From Mycolicibacterium sp. CBMA 226 (GTDB lineage: Bacteria > Actinomycetota > Actinomycetes > Mycobacteriales > Mycobacteriaceae), in the NCBI RefSeq assembly GCF_009729075.1, contig NZ_VTGY01000013.1:62001-126000 (forward strand): a DNA stretch of 64,000 nt, read 5' to 3'. Shown here one piece after another: positions 1-9,451 of this stretch. The notes under the pieces were generated by a model. That model was not told where the DNA came from. It saw only the letters and a list, made by a program, of their open reading frames with translations, and searched no databases. Numbering within the stretch: the first letter of the stretch is position 1; every line of letters starts with the position of its first letter. Position numbers and translations under genes: made by a program.

Positions 1-22
1 TTTTGTAAAACGACTTGTGGCA

Positions 23-46
23 GCCGTCACCGCCGCAGGTGACTGC
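23..46 (-). terminator. Inverted repeat after the CDF transporter gene
   Basis: Nine-base arms (GCCGTCACC and GGTGACTGC, one mismatch) surround a six-base loop just past the stop codon of the leftward transporter gene. There is no strong T tract on the minus strand, so this would be a U-less hairpin of the kind proposed for mycobacteria. It is a weak call made from pairing only. Confidence 0.35.
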
Positions 47-60
47 AGGTTTTGGCGGCG

Positions 61-972
61 TCAGCCGCGGTAGAGATCGGGCTCGATGTAGATGATGCGG
101 GCGTTCGGCACGGCCGCCCGGATGGCGACCTCGGCGGCGTCGATCGTGGCGGCGACGGTCGCCAGATCGGTCTTCGGCGCCACCGCGATCTTCACGCCGA
201 CGAGCATCTCCTCGGGCCCCAGGTACTGGGTCCGGAGGTGGATGACGCGGTCGATGTGCGGCGTCTGCTCCAGCGCGCCGCGGATGGCGCCGGTCTCGTC
301 GGCCGTCGCGCCCTCGCCGATCAGCAGGCTCTTCATCTCGACCATCAGCACCACCGCTATGACGCCCAGCAGTGCACCGATGGCGGCGGTGCCGATGCCG
401 TCCCACACCGGGTCACCCGTCAGCATCGACAGGCCCACACCGAAAAGGGCCAGCACCAGACCGATCAGCGCGCCGCTGTCCTCCAGCAGCACCACCGGCA
501 GCTCCGGGTTACGCGAGGTCCGGATGAACCGCCACCAGCTGCCAGAGCCCTTGAGCGGCCGCGATTCCGTCAGTGCGGTGTAGAAGCTGTAACCCTCCAG
601 CCCGACGGCCACGACCAGGATGGCGACGGCGACGACGGGCGACGACAGCGGCTCCGGGTGCGTGATCTTGTGGTAGCCCTCGTACAGCGCGAACATCGAG
701 CCCAGGCTGAACAGGACCAGCGCCACCACGAACGAGTAGAAGTAGCGACTGCGGCCATAGCCGAAGGGATGCAGATGGTCGGCGTCTTTACGCGCCTGCC
801 GCTGCCCCCACAGCAGCAGCCCCTGGTTGGACGTGTCCGCCAGCGAGTGCACCGACTCCGCGAGCATCGACGAACTGCCCGTGATCAGAAAGCCGACGAA
901 CTTGGCCGCCGCGATCCCGGCATTCGCCAACAGCGCCGCGACGATCGCGCGCGCACTCCCGGAGGCCGACAT
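61..972 (-). CDS. Cation diffusion facilitator family transporter
   Basis: A 303-residue inner-membrane protein of the CDF family, which exports divalent metals such as zinc in exchange for protons. It has about six hydrophobic segments. The second carries the HSLAD pattern (His42, Asp46) expected of the metal site, and a later one carries an acidic LLEDSG stretch. The C-terminal part looks like the cytoplasmic dimerisation domain. The start at 972 was chosen over an upstream in-frame start at 1035 because MSASGS begins right before the first membrane helix, GGAAGG lies just upstream, and it avoids overlap with manA. It closes the manB-tobH-manA run with a 22-base gap. The metal specificity cannot be read from the sequence. 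Confidence 0.85.
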   Translation of the reverse strand: MSASGSARAIVAALLANAGIAAAKFVGFLITGSSSMLAESVHSLADTSNQGLLLWGQRQARKDADHLHPFGYGRSRYFYSFVVALVLFSLGSMFALYEGYHKITHPEPLSSPVVAVAILVVAVGLEGYSFYTALTESRPLKGSGSWWRFIRTSRNPELPVVLLEDSGALIGLVLALFGVGLSMLTGDPVWDGIGTAAIGALLGVIAVVLMVEMKSLLIGEGATADETGAIRGALEQTPHIDRVIHLRTQYLGPEEMLVGVKIAVAPKTDLATVAATIDAAEVAIRAAVPNARIIYIEPDLYRG

Positions 973-994
973 GACCTGCCCTTCCGTAGGTTGT

Positions 995-2221
995 CTAGAT
1001 CCCGACCGTCGCGCGGAACACCGTCGACGGTTCATCGGCCACCAGGCGCACGGGTCCCTCCCCCGCGGCGATCCACGCCGCGGCGCCCTTGTTCAGCGTC
1101 AGCTCGCCGGCTGCGGAATGCACCTGCACCCGGCCCTGCGTACCCAGCAGGATCTGCGGGCCGGCGTGTCCCTTGGGCACCTCCACCGGAACGCCCAACC
1201 GGTCGCCGTCGATGCGCAGGATCGCCACCGCGAATTCGGACGCCGGCGTGTCGAAAACTTCCTCGACACCGTTCTCGGCCGGCCGCGGATGGATCGGCCG
1301 GCCGTCCGTCGGGGTGAAGTCGAGCACCCGGAGGAGTTCCGGCACGTCGACGTGCTTGGGGGTCAGACCTCCGCGTAACACGTTGTCGGAGTTGGCCATG
1401 ACCTCGAACCCGAGACCGTGCAGATACGCGTGCAGGTTGCCGGCGGGCATGTAGATGCCCTCCCCCTCGACCAGGCTGATGCGGTTCAGCAGCATGGCGG
1501 CCAGCACCCCGGCATCACCCGGGTAGCGTTCGCCGAGCTCGAGCACCGTCTTCGCCTCGGACGCGAATTCAGTTGCACCCGAACGGATGTAGTTCACCGC
1601 ACCGTCGAGCACGGCCGGCACGAGGACGTCGAGATCGGGCTGCGGCAGCGTGATCCAGGTGGTGAAGACGGCCCGCAGTCCGGCGGCGTCCGACTGACCG
1701 GCCAACAGGTTGATGTACGGATCGAGGTCGGACACCGCCAGCGCCCGCATCAACTCGACGGTGCGGGCCACCGGCCGGAACCCGGCGAGAGCCTCGAACG
1801 GGCCGAGCGCCACGATCAGCTCAGGCTTGTGGCTGCGGTCCCGGTAGTTGCGGTTGCGCGCGTTGACGGCAATACCTTGGCGCTCTTCACGATTGAAGCC
1901 CTCAGCAGCCTGCTCGGCGCTGGGGTGCGCTTGCAGCGACAGCGGTTCGTCGGCCGCCAGTACCTTCGCCAGGAACGGCAGCACCGCACCGAACCGGGCC
2001 TGGACCTCGGGCCCCAGCTCACCGGCCGGATCGGCCTGGATCACGTCGAGCAGGGACATCTCGCCGTCGGCGGTCTCGACGCGCGCCGGGTCACCCGGGT
2101 TGGCGCCCAACCACAGTTCGGCCTCGGGATGCGCTGTGGGACTGGGCCTTCCGGCGAAATCGGCCAAGGCGGTACGCGACCCCCAGGCGTAGTTCCTGAC
2201 CGCGCCTCGTAGCAGATGCAC
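995..2221 (-). CDS. manA: Mannose-6-phosphate isomerase, class I
   Basis: A 408-residue cytoplasmic enzyme that interconverts fructose 6-phosphate and mannose 6-phosphate, the entry step to GDP-mannose for lipomannan, lipoarabinomannan and PIMs. The type I fold is supported by the zinc ligands Gln97 and His99 in QAHPSAEQ, Glu134 in HKPELIV and His264 in AGNLHAYLHG, followed by the SDNVLRGGLTPKH signature with the catalytic Arg283. Full length for the family. It lies 5 bases after the tobH-like gene in the leftward run manB-tobH-manA, the same order as Rv3257c-Rv3255c in M. tuberculosis. Confidence 0.95.
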   Translation of the reverse strand: MHLLRGAVRNYAWGSRTALADFAGRPSPTAHPEAELWLGANPGDPARVETADGEMSLLDVIQADPAGELGPEVQARFGAVLPFLAKVLAADEPLSLQAHPSAEQAAEGFNREERQGIAVNARNRNYRDRSHKPELIVALGPFEALAGFRPVARTVELMRALAVSDLDPYINLLAGQSDAAGLRAVFTTWITLPQPDLDVLVPAVLDGAVNYIRSGATEFASEAKTVLELGERYPGDAGVLAAMLLNRISLVEGEGIYMPAGNLHAYLHGLGFEVMANSDNVLRGGLTPKHVDVPELLRVLDFTPTDGRPIHPRPAENGVEEVFDTPASEFAVAILRIDGDRLGVPVEVPKGHAGPQILLGTQGRVQVHSAAGELTLNKGAAAWIAAGEGPVRLVADEPSTVFRATVGI

Positions 2222-2226
2222 TATGT

Positions 2227-3318
2227 CTAACCTCGAACCAGTTTCAGGTAAACGGCCGTCATCTCGAGCCGTACCGCCAGCATCGCGATCTGTTGTTCCA
2301 GGCGACTACCCGGCACCTGAAGTCCCGCATCGGGGACGTCGTCGGCACTCAGCACGTCGACGTCACCGCCGAGCGCATCCATCCGGGCGATCACGCCGGG
2401 GCGCTCCTCGTCGGCGCACAACACCATGGTGCGGACGCGGGCCGGCACCGGGCCGTCGATCTCGGGATCGTGGAAAAGCGCGTCCTCGTAAGACATTTCG
2501 ACGGTCTGTCGGCCCAGCCCACCGTGCAGAGCCACCAGGGCGTCGGCCCCGCTTGTCGCGGTGACCAGCTGGTGGGCCACCCGCAGCAGCACCGTAGCGG
2601 CATGGCGGACCAGCGCCAGCATGGCCGCGCCCTCCCCGGCGAGCACCACCTGCCGGCCGGACATGCGCTCGGCCAGGTTCTTGGCCGGGTTGGTGAAAAC
2701 CTCGCGGGCCGCGCTGTTGCGCAGGGCCTCGGCGTCCAGCTCGTCTGCCAGGGCGTCCAGATCGATGCGCAGCGCCGGGTCGACGACCATCAGCGTCGCC
2801 AGACCTGCCGCCAGGTAGCGGGTGAGGCCGAAGTCGTCGGGCACCGACAGCCGCGGCGGCAGCACCACGGCACGGCCGGCGGCAGCATCACGCAGCGGGC
2901 CGTCGTTGGGCGCCACCACGATCACGCGCGCCCCGCGGCGCACCCCGGTCGCGACCGCGGTCACCAGTGCCGGGTCGGCCGCGTCGTCACCGGCCACGAC
3001 CAGTACGTCCAGCGCGCCGATCCACGTCGGCACGTCCGGAGTGACCACGAGCGGGATCGACGACGTCGCCCCCACCGCCGCGGCCAGCACCGTCCCGGCC
3101 GCACCGGAAGCCCCGGATGCCCCACCGCCGCACACCCAGGTGACGGTCCGCGGGCGTTGATCCGAGCGCAACTCGTCGAGTTCGCCTTCAGTGAGCGCCG
3201 CCGCGACCGCGCGGGTCTGGGCGCCGGCCATCGACGCCGCCCGCAGCAGGCCGTCGCGGTCGGCTGCGATCAGACCGTCGACGTCGTCGAGGTCCAGGGT
3301 CGCCGGGGCGGCACTCAT
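2227..3318 (-). CDS. TobH-like / SIS-fold protein (Rv3256c homologue)
   Basis: A 363-residue protein conserved in actinobacteria at this exact place between manB and manA, often named TobH-like. It resembles sugar isomerase (SIS)-type proteins: a central region with VVTPDVPTW and VVVAPND resembles the phosphosugar-binding Rossmann-like folds, and the C-terminal half is similar in layout to the bifunctional phosphoglucose/phosphomannose isomerase C-terminal domain. Its first codon overlaps the manB stop by 4 bases (ATGA), so translation is probably coupled. No catalytic residue can be assigned with certainty. A role in mannose metabolism is inferred from context only. Confidence 0.75.
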   Translation of the reverse strand: MSAAPATLDLDDVDGLIAADRDGLLRAASMAGAQTRAVAAALTEGELDELRSDQRPRTVTWVCGGGASGASGAAGTVLAAAVGATSSIPLVVTPDVPTWIGALDVLVVAGDDAADPALVTAVATGVRRGARVIVVAPNDGPLRDAAAGRAVVLPPRLSVPDDFGLTRYLAAGLATLMVVDPALRIDLDALADELDAEALRNSAAREVFTNPAKNLAERMSGRQVVLAGEGAAMLALVRHAATVLLRVAHQLVTATSGADALVALHGGLGRQTVEMSYEDALFHDPEIDGPVPARVRTMVLCADEERPGVIARMDALGGDVDVLSADDVPDAGLQVPGSRLEQQIAMLAVRLEMTAVYLKLVRG

Positions 3319-4703
3319 GGCGCTGACTCACTGGTGGCCCTGATCTGGGCCGCGATGTGCTCGACGATCTGGTCGACCTCTTCCCGGGTGCGGGATTCGA
3401 CGTTGAGCCGCAACAGCGGTTCGGTGTTGGAGCTGCGCAGGTTGAACCAGCGCCCGTCGCCGAGGTCGACGGTCACGCCGTCGAGTTCGTCGGTCGAGGC
3501 AATCTCGCTGCCGTACGACGCGATGACGGCCTGGACGCACGCCGGCGCATCGGCGACGGTGAAGTTGATCTCCCCGGATGCCTCGTACCGCTGGTACTTG
3601 GCCATCAGCTCCGAGAGCGGCCGGTCCTGCTCCCCGAGCGCCGCCAGCACGTGTAGCGCGGCCAGCATGCCGGAGTCGGCACCCCAGAAATCGCGGAAGT
3701 AGTAATGCGCCGAGTGCTCGCCGCCGAAGATCGCGTTGCTCTCGGCCATCAGCGCCTTGATGTACGAGTGGCCGACGCGCGAGCGCACCGCCGTACCACC
3801 GCGCTCGGCGATCAGCTCGGGCACCGCACGCGACGTGATGAGGTTGTGGATCACCGTCGCCCCGGCCTCGCGGGCCAGCTCGCGATCGGCAACCAGTGCC
3901 GTCACGGCCGACGGCGACACTGGGTCGCCCTTCTCGTCGACGACGAAGCAGCGGTCGGCGTCGCCGTCGAACGCCAGACCGAGGTCCGCGCCGTTCTCGA
4001 CGACATGCTTCTGCAGGTCGACCAGGTTGGCCGGATCCAGCGGGTTGGCCTCGTGGTTGGGGAACGTGCCGTCCAGCTCGAAGTACAGCGGGAGCAAGGC
4101 GATCGAGTCGACGGAGCCCAGCACGGCCGGGGTGGTGTGCCCGCCCATGCCGTTTCCGGCGTCGACGGAGACCCGCAGCGGACGCAGTGCCGACACGTCG
4201 ACCAGCGAACGCAGGAAGGTGCCGTATTCGGCCAGGACGTCACGTTCCTCGACCGCGCCGGCCGCACCGTCATGCCCCGGCACGCCGTCGATGACCTCAT
4301 TGCTGATGTCGGTCAGGCCAGTGTCCTTGCCGACCGGCTTCGCGCCGGCCCGGCACAACTTGATGCCGTTGTAGGCCGCCGGGTTGTGGCTGGCGGTGAA
4401 CATGGCGCCCGGGCAGTCCAGCAGACCCGAGGCGAAGTAGAGCTGATCGGTCGATGCCAGCCCGATCCGGACCACGTCCAGACCCTGCGCGGTGACTCCG
4501 GCGGCGAACGCCGTGGCCAATGACGGTGAGCTGGGCCGCATGTCGTACCCGACCGCCACCCGGGTGGCGCCCTCGGCGCGCATCAACCGGGCAAACGCAC
4601 CGCCGACGTCGGCGACGAACGACTCGTCGATCTCCGCGCCGACCAGGCCGCGTACGTCATATGCCTTGATGACGCGCTGTACAGAGGCAGCAGGCCGAGA
4701 CAT
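3315..4703 (-). CDS. manB: Phosphomannomutase/phosphoglucomutase
   Basis: A 462-residue alpha-D-phosphohexomutase that converts mannose 6-phosphate to mannose 1-phosphate for ManC. All four family motifs are present: the phosphoserine loop TASHNP with Ser105, the magnesium loop DGDAD (Asp246, 248, 250), the sugar loop GGEHSAHYYF and the phosphate loop RSSNTEPLLRLN near the C-terminus. The start at 4703 (MSRPAAS) follows GGGAGGGCT and matches the usual N-terminus. The upstream in-frame start at 4739 would add 12 unrelated residues. It is the first gene of a leftward operon with tobH-like and manA. Confidence 0.95.
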   Translation of the reverse strand: MSRPAASVQRVIKAYDVRGLVGAEIDESFVADVGGAFARLMRAEGATRVAVGYDMRPSSPSLATAFAAGVTAQGLDVVRIGLASTDQLYFASGLLDCPGAMFTASHNPAAYNGIKLCRAGAKPVGKDTGLTDISNEVIDGVPGHDGAAGAVEERDVLAEYGTFLRSLVDVSALRPLRVSVDAGNGMGGHTTPAVLGSVDSIALLPLYFELDGTFPNHEANPLDPANLVDLQKHVVENGADLGLAFDGDADRCFVVDEKGDPVSPSAVTALVADRELAREAGATVIHNLITSRAVPELIAERGGTAVRSRVGHSYIKALMAESNAIFGGEHSAHYYFRDFWGADSGMLAALHVLAALGEQDRPLSELMAKYQRYEASGEINFTVADAPACVQAVIASYGSEIASTDELDGVTVDLGDGRWFNLRSSNTEPLLRLNVESRTREEVDQIVEHIAAQIRATSESAP

Positions 4704-4802
4704 AGCCCTCCCGATCTCGTCGTTCGTAGACCACTGCATACCGCGGGTCTGTGACAGTCAGCCTATCGGCACACCCATGGGCTCGCGGGTGGTCGGTGGC
4801 GT

Positions 4803-7800
4803 TCAGCCGACATTCATCGCGGCGGTGCGGCGGGCGAGGAACCCGTCCCACGCATGTTCGCCCGTCATGGCGACGAGGTTGTGCGCCCGCTCGATGAGCG
4901 CGGCGGCGGCATCGCGCCGCCCGCCGCGGAGCTCGATGTCGGACAGGAGCGCCAGAAAATACGCGTGCATGACGCACGTACCGTCGGACCGAAGGGTTTC
5001 GAACGCGTCGAACGCCTGCTGCGGATCGACGACGCGCCCCTCCATGGCATCCGCCCAGACGCTGACGATCCGGGCGGCGGCGCCCCATTGCTGGCCGCCG
5101 GCTGCCGCGAATTCCTGTTCCACCGCCGCTGCCGCCGCCGCGGTCCCGCGAAGTTCGCCAAGGATCGCCGCCGCCTCAACCTGGGTGAGTTTGGCGCCGA
5201 GGACGTTGAACACGTCGCCGCGGCTGCTCGCCAGTTGCAGCGCCCGCGTCCCGTAGTGCCGCGACGCAGCAGCGTCACCGCGCAACGCTTCCCCCAGGGA
5301 CATCCAGGTGTAGACCCGCGGATGGAAGAAATGCATTGGGTCGGTGACGGTTTCGGGTGCCGGAAAGGTGTTCATCATGTGGAGGCCGACCTCGATCTGC
5401 AGATCGGTCTCGCCGCGCAGGCCGGCCACGACGACGGTGGCGAAGTCGCTGGCGACGCCGCAGTCCGCGTCCCCCGAATTGCCGTACTGCTCGCGCAGCC
5501 CCTGGGCGATGACGTCGGCTTCGTCGATTCGTCCATGGGCACACAGCATGGAGGCCTGTACGGCGACGGCCCCGTAGAAGCTGCGGCCCTTGATATGGGC
5601 CCCGATCTCGAAGGCTCGCTGCACCGCTGCGCCGGCCGAGGCGCTGCCCTGGCCGTCGAGAATTCCGCGGGCGCCGGCCAGATGCAGCCAGAGTGCCGCT
5701 TGACGTTCGAGCAGTTCTGGTTTGGCCGGCAGCCGGCGGCACAGGTGCAGGGCACGCTCGGTGAGGGTGGCCACGTCCGCATATGCCGAACGGTGCAGTG
5801 CGCGTTGGATCGTCGTCTCGTGCACGTCGACCGCGGTGACGGGGTTCAAGTGGATGCCGGCCTGCCAGGCGTGGTCGGCGGCGGCGATGACGATCTCGTA
5901 CGGGTCGGATTCGAGCCCTGACGCCCGGGCGCTCGCGGCTGCCGCGTGCAACTCGGCCCGGCGGTCCGACGACAGCGTGGCCAGCACGGCATCACGCGTC
6001 AGCCCGTGGCTGAACCGGTATGTCCCCGGCAGATCCGCGACCTCGTCGACCACGGCGCCCGCGAGGGCGGGGCGTAGCCGCGCCTCGACCGTCGACGTGG
6101 ACAGGTTGGCCATCGCGGCAACCTCCGCGACGTCGAATTCGGGCCCCAGGACCGCCGCTGCCGCCAGCAGCTGCCGGCTCGGGCGGCCCAGTTCGTCGAG
6201 TCGCCGGCCGAGCACGTCGACCACCGTCTCGGGCAGACCCGGATCCGCCGCCGACCCCGCCTCGAGTGTCCGGGCGATTTCCTTGATGTAGAAGGGATTA
6301 CCGCGGGCGTAGCGCGAGATGTACGACGCGACCTCGATGGGTGCCGGCGCACCCGTCACGAGGTTGATGAGGTCGCCGGTCGCACCCGCGTCGATGCCGT
6401 CCAGAAAGATCGTCACGTTGTCGGCGTGACCGGTCAGCCGTTCCAGCGACGCCCGATTGACCGGCCGCGCGGCACCGTGATAGCGCCAGTTCACCATGAC
6501 CTGAATACGCAGTTGCGGTAGCCGTGCAGCCAGCAGGGCGAGCGCATCCAACGCAGGTGTGTCCGCATCCTGCGCATCGTCGATGGCCACCAGTACCGGC
6601 CGGATGCCCGAAAACTCTTCCAGCGCAACCGCAATACCCTCGGCCAGCGCGAATCCCGTCGCGGGCACCGAAGTACCGGGCGCCGGGACGTCCGAATTCC
6701 ATTCCGGCACCAGGGCGTCCGCCACGCCAGGGGCCACGCGCTTGACCGCGGCACGCGCGTCGCCGCCGAATTCATTGCCCAACTGGCGTAGCACCTGAAT
6801 CCACGCCCAGTGTTGCGGCAGGCTGATCCCGGCGGGATGTCCCGCCCAGGCAACCGCGATGCCGGCGGCGCGAGCAGCTTTCGTGACCGTGCGGGTGAAC
6901 GACGTCTTGCCGATGCCGCTCTCCCCGCCGATCAGGATCATGCCCCCGGCACCGTCGAGCACGCGTGACACGGTGTCCGTCGCGAGGCGCAATTCCCGGT
7001 CGCGACCCACCAGCGCGGACGCGGCCGGAGCGACGCGGGCGGCCGGCTGCCCATCGGATTCCGTTGTCGCGGCGGTGATCTGATCGAAGACGGCCTGCAG
7101 GTCCACACCAGGCTGACCACCGACCTCACGCTTGAGCACCTCGCAGGCCCGGTCGAATGCACGCACCGCGTCGGACGTCCGTCCGGCGCGGTGCAGAGCG
7201 AGCATCAGATGCGCCCACAACGGTTCGTGCAACGGGTTCTGCGCCAACGCCGCCCGGATGTCCGGGATCAGTTCGGCGCCACCGCCGAGATGCAATGCCG
7301 CCCGGAACCGTAGTTCGGTTGCCGCCGAACGCAACCCGGCGAACCGCTGCACCTCTGACGCGGCGAATTCGGAGTAGGCGAAATCGCCGAACGGATCGCC
7401 TCGCCACAGCGCCAACGACTCTCCGAGCATGCCCACTGCGCTGCCGGCATCGCCGCCGTCGAGTGCCGTCCGGGCCGCGGAGACCAATGATTCGAAGCGG
7501 TGCAGGTCGACCGAGTCGCCGTGGAACAGATTCAGGCGGTATCCCCGCGGGCGTGATTCCAGACGGACGGGTTCGGCATCGGACACGTCACCGTCGTCGA
7601 GTACGCGCCGCAGATTCGACACGTAGGCGCGCAGTGACGCCAACGCCTTGGGCGGCGCATCGTCTTCCCACACATGCTGAATCAACTGATCCGTGCTGAC
7701 GACGGAGCCCTGATTGGCGAGCAACACGGCCAGGACACACCGCTGCTTCACCCCACCGAGCGGCACGCTCCTGCCCGCGCGACGGACCTCGACGGCGCCG

Positions 7801-7820
7801 GACAGCACGTAGTCGACCAT
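4803..7820 (-). CDS. SARP/AfsR-type transcriptional regulator with ATPase domain
   Basis: A 1005-residue regulator. Residues 1-95 form an OmpR-type winged helix (LGGVKQRCVLAVLL, ASLRAYVSNLRRVL). A bacterial transcriptional activation domain follows to about 245 (ESLALWRGDPF, PLHEPLWAHLM). Then comes an AAA/STAND ATPase with P-loop GGESGIGKTSF near residue 300 and Walker B VLVAIDDAQDAD. The C-terminal 450 residues are helical, TPR-like. The start at 7820 (MVDYVLSG) begins the winged helix; the longer in-frame extension to 7985 is low-complexity and overlaps the divergent gene. M. tuberculosis has no gene here, so it is an insertion between manB and the DUF3499 gene. Its targets and signal are unknown; the divergent 7.9-9.4 kb genes are candidates. 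Confidence 0.85.
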   Translation of the reverse strand: MVDYVLSGAVEVRRAGRSVPLGGVKQRCVLAVLLANQGSVVSTDQLIQHVWEDDAPPKALASLRAYVSNLRRVLDDGDVSDAEPVRLESRPRGYRLNLFHGDSVDLHRFESLVSAARTALDGGDAGSAVGMLGESLALWRGDPFGDFAYSEFAASEVQRFAGLRSAATELRFRAALHLGGGAELIPDIRAALAQNPLHEPLWAHLMLALHRAGRTSDAVRAFDRACEVLKREVGGQPGVDLQAVFDQITAATTESDGQPAARVAPAASALVGRDRELRLATDTVSRVLDGAGGMILIGGESGIGKTSFTRTVTKAARAAGIAVAWAGHPAGISLPQHWAWIQVLRQLGNEFGGDARAAVKRVAPGVADALVPEWNSDVPAPGTSVPATGFALAEGIAVALEEFSGIRPVLVAIDDAQDADTPALDALALLAARLPQLRIQVMVNWRYHGAARPVNRASLERLTGHADNVTIFLDGIDAGATGDLINLVTGAPAPIEVASYISRYARGNPFYIKEIARTLEAGSAADPGLPETVVDVLGRRLDELGRPSRQLLAAAAVLGPEFDVAEVAAMANLSTSTVEARLRPALAGAVVDEVADLPGTYRFSHGLTRDAVLATLSSDRRAELHAAAASARASGLESDPYEIVIAAADHAWQAGIHLNPVTAVDVHETTIQRALHRSAYADVATLTERALHLCRRLPAKPELLERQAALWLHLAGARGILDGQGSASAGAAVQRAFEIGAHIKGRSFYGAVAVQASMLCAHGRIDEADVIAQGLREQYGNSGDADCGVASDFATVVVAGLRGETDLQIEVGLHMMNTFPAPETVTDPMHFFHPRVYTWMSLGEALRGDAAASRHYGTRALQLASSRGDVFNVLGAKLTQVEAAAILGELRGTAAAAAAVEQEFAAAGGQQWGAAARIVSVWADAMEGRVVDPQQAFDAFETLRSDGTCVMHAYFLALLSDIELRGGRRDAAAALIERAHNLVAMTGEHAWDGFLARRTAAMNVG

Positions 7821-7896
7821 GCGTCCCCGACCTTGCGTAGCAACGTACTGTTCGGCCAGACGATACTCATGCCTGGTCGGTCCTGCCTGCGATCGG

Positions 7897-7902
7897 TACG
7901 CT
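7897..7902 (+). promoter_or_regulatory. Probable -10 box for a leaderless start
   Basis: TACGCT fits the mycobacterial TANNNT -10 consensus and ends seven bases before the ATG at 7910. This spacing places the transcript start at or next to the start codon. No clear -35 is seen. Confidence 0.4.
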
Positions 7903-7909
7903 CGCCCGC

Positions 7910-8353
7910 ATGGCCCTGGCCGGTTTGGCTCTCGTCGTGGCGTTGGCTGCCATGGCGGCCGGTGCGAGATACCTCGTCGTGGCACGAAAGATGCGTTCTT
8001 TCAACACGATTCGCGGCGCGGTACTCAAGCGGGAGATCAGCCCGACGCCCGCCTCGCTGGGGCGCGAGGGCCACTGGGGCAGTGGCGGGAATTATCAACC
8101 GAAAGTGACGTACAGCTACGTCGTCGACGGTGTCGCGTACCGATCGGATCGCTGGAGCTACGGCAGCGAGGGACTCAAGCGCAGCGTCGCCGAACGCGTA
8201 TTGGCGACGGTTCCCGACGACGTCACCGTCTACTACGACCCGGCCGATCCGCAGCAGTCCTACCTGCAGACCGCGTCGCCGACGATCGGTTACGCACTCT
8301 TCGCCGGCGGCACAGCAGTGCTGCTCGTGACGCTCGTGACGATCCTGAGCTGA
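7910..8353 (+). CDS. DUF3592 membrane protein
   Basis: A 147-residue protein with a hydrophobic helix at each end and a soluble beta-rich centre, the layout of DUF3592. The central part holds the typical VTYSYVVDGVAY strand and the DVTVYYDPADPQQSYL block that marks the family. The role of the family is not known. It is divergent from the SARP-type regulator (90 bases between the starts), so both could share a control region. Start chosen as the first ATG, which is preceded by a -10 box and no ribosome binding site. Confidence 0.7.
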   Translation: MALAGLALVVALAAMAAGARYLVVARKMRSFNTIRGAVLKREISPTPASLGREGHWGSGGNYQPKVTYSYVVDGVAYRSDRWSYGSEGLKRSVAERVLATVPDDVTVYYDPADPQQSYLQTASPTIGYALFAGGTAVLLVTLVTILS

Positions 8354-8438
8354 CGCTCCACACCGCGTCCGCTGTCCAAATACTTTCCAAACCCCGATTG
8401 TTAGCCTGCCTCGTCATCGCAGCTAGGAGGAGGTTTGG

Positions 8439-8858
8439 ATGTACAAAGAGCTCATGGTCGCCACCGCGATCGCCGCCGTGGCGATCACCGGGTGCTCCAC
8501 CACCAAGCAGGTGACGGTCGGTTCCCCGAAGAGCGCGTCCAGTACGAGTGCGCCGGCATCCACCGCGCAAGCGAGCGGGTCGGATTCGGGTGCGTCGGAC
8601 ACGGCCACACCGGCGGCCCGACTGGACGCCAGTGCCTGTGTCGAGATCACCCAGGCCAATCTCGATCTCGCCGTCGCCTCGAACTCCGATGCGGCGCGGA
8701 CGGCCGGCAACACCTTCGAAAAGTACGACCTACCCGGCGACGTCAAGGACGCCGTCGAACATTTCGTCTCGACCGGCGGCGCTCAGTTCGACGATCCCAA
8801 GTACGACAAATTCAACAAAGCCATCGAGTCGTGGATCAAACAGGTCTGCCCGCTCTGA
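8439..8858 (+). CDS. Small lipoprotein
   Basis: A 139-residue exported lipoprotein. The signal peptide ends in the lipobox AITGC (Cys21), followed by a Ser/Thr/Ala-rich linker of about 35 residues and a small C-terminal domain of about 80 residues that includes two cysteines (CVEIT and the penultimate segment QVCPL), which may form a disulfide. A strong AGGAGG lies 8 bases before the ATG. The protein is of the general type found in many mycobacterial lpr/lpq genes; no function can be named. Confidence 0.75.
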   Translation: MYKELMVATAIAAVAITGCSTTKQVTVGSPKSASSTSAPASTAQASGSDSGASDTATPAARLDASACVEITQANLDLAVASNSDAARTAGNTFEKYDLPGDVKDAVEHFVSTGGAQFDDPKYDKFNKAIESWIKQVCPL

Positions 8859-8895
8859 TCGCGCCGGCGGAATCCCCACAGAAAGGTACCCATAG

Positions 8896-9447
8896 ATGAC
8901 CGACCAACCATTTCCGCCGCCCGGGGGCTACCCGGCGCCGCCCGCGTACCCCGCAGGCGCCGGCGCACCCGCGGAAAGCCCGTACACCCCCTGGCTCACC
9001 CGCGTGCTGGCGTTCCTCATCGACTACCTCCCCTACGCGATCATCGTGGGGATCGGGTACGGCATCGAGGCCGGCACCCAGGAGACCATCTGCACGACGG
9101 ACTCCTCGGAGTACAACCTGGGTCAGTTCTGCGTGACCGGAAACTCGTCGATGGGCGTGGCGGCGTTCCTCGCCTCGGTGGTGGTGGGATTGGCGTACCT
9201 GGTCTGGAATTACGGCGTCAAACAGGGCACGACGGGATCGAGCATCGGCAAGTCCATCATGAAGTTCAAGGTGGTCGGTGAACAGACCGGGCAACCCATC
9301 GGGGTCGGCATGTCGATCGTGCGCCAGCTCGCCCATTTCCTGGATGCCGTCATCTGCTACATCGGCTTCCTGTTCCCGCTGTTCGACGCCAAACGCCAGA
9401 CGATCGCCGACAAGGTGATGAAGACGGTGTGTCTGCCGCTGTCCTGA
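8896..9447 (+). CDS. RDD family membrane protein
   Basis: A 183-residue protein with a Pro/Gly/Ala-rich cytoplasmic N-terminus (about 30 residues) and an RDD-type domain. Arg and Asp residues in the first helix (RVLAFLIDYLPY), the GSSIGKSIMKFKVV segment between helices and the closing DAKRQTIADKVMKTV are typical of the family. Three to four membrane helices. RDD proteins are small membrane proteins of mostly unknown role, some linked to transport. GAAAGG-type binding site before the ATG. It lies 37 bases after the lipoprotein gene and probably shares its transcript. Confidence 0.8.
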   Translation: MTDQPFPPPGGYPAPPAYPAGAGAPAESPYTPWLTRVLAFLIDYLPYAIIVGIGYGIEAGTQETICTTDSSEYNLGQFCVTGNSSMGVAAFLASVVVGLAYLVWNYGVKQGTTGSSIGKSIMKFKVVGEQTGQPIGVGMSIVRQLAHFLDAVICYIGFLFPLFDAKRQTIADKVMKTVCLPLS

Positions 9448-9451
9448 GGCG

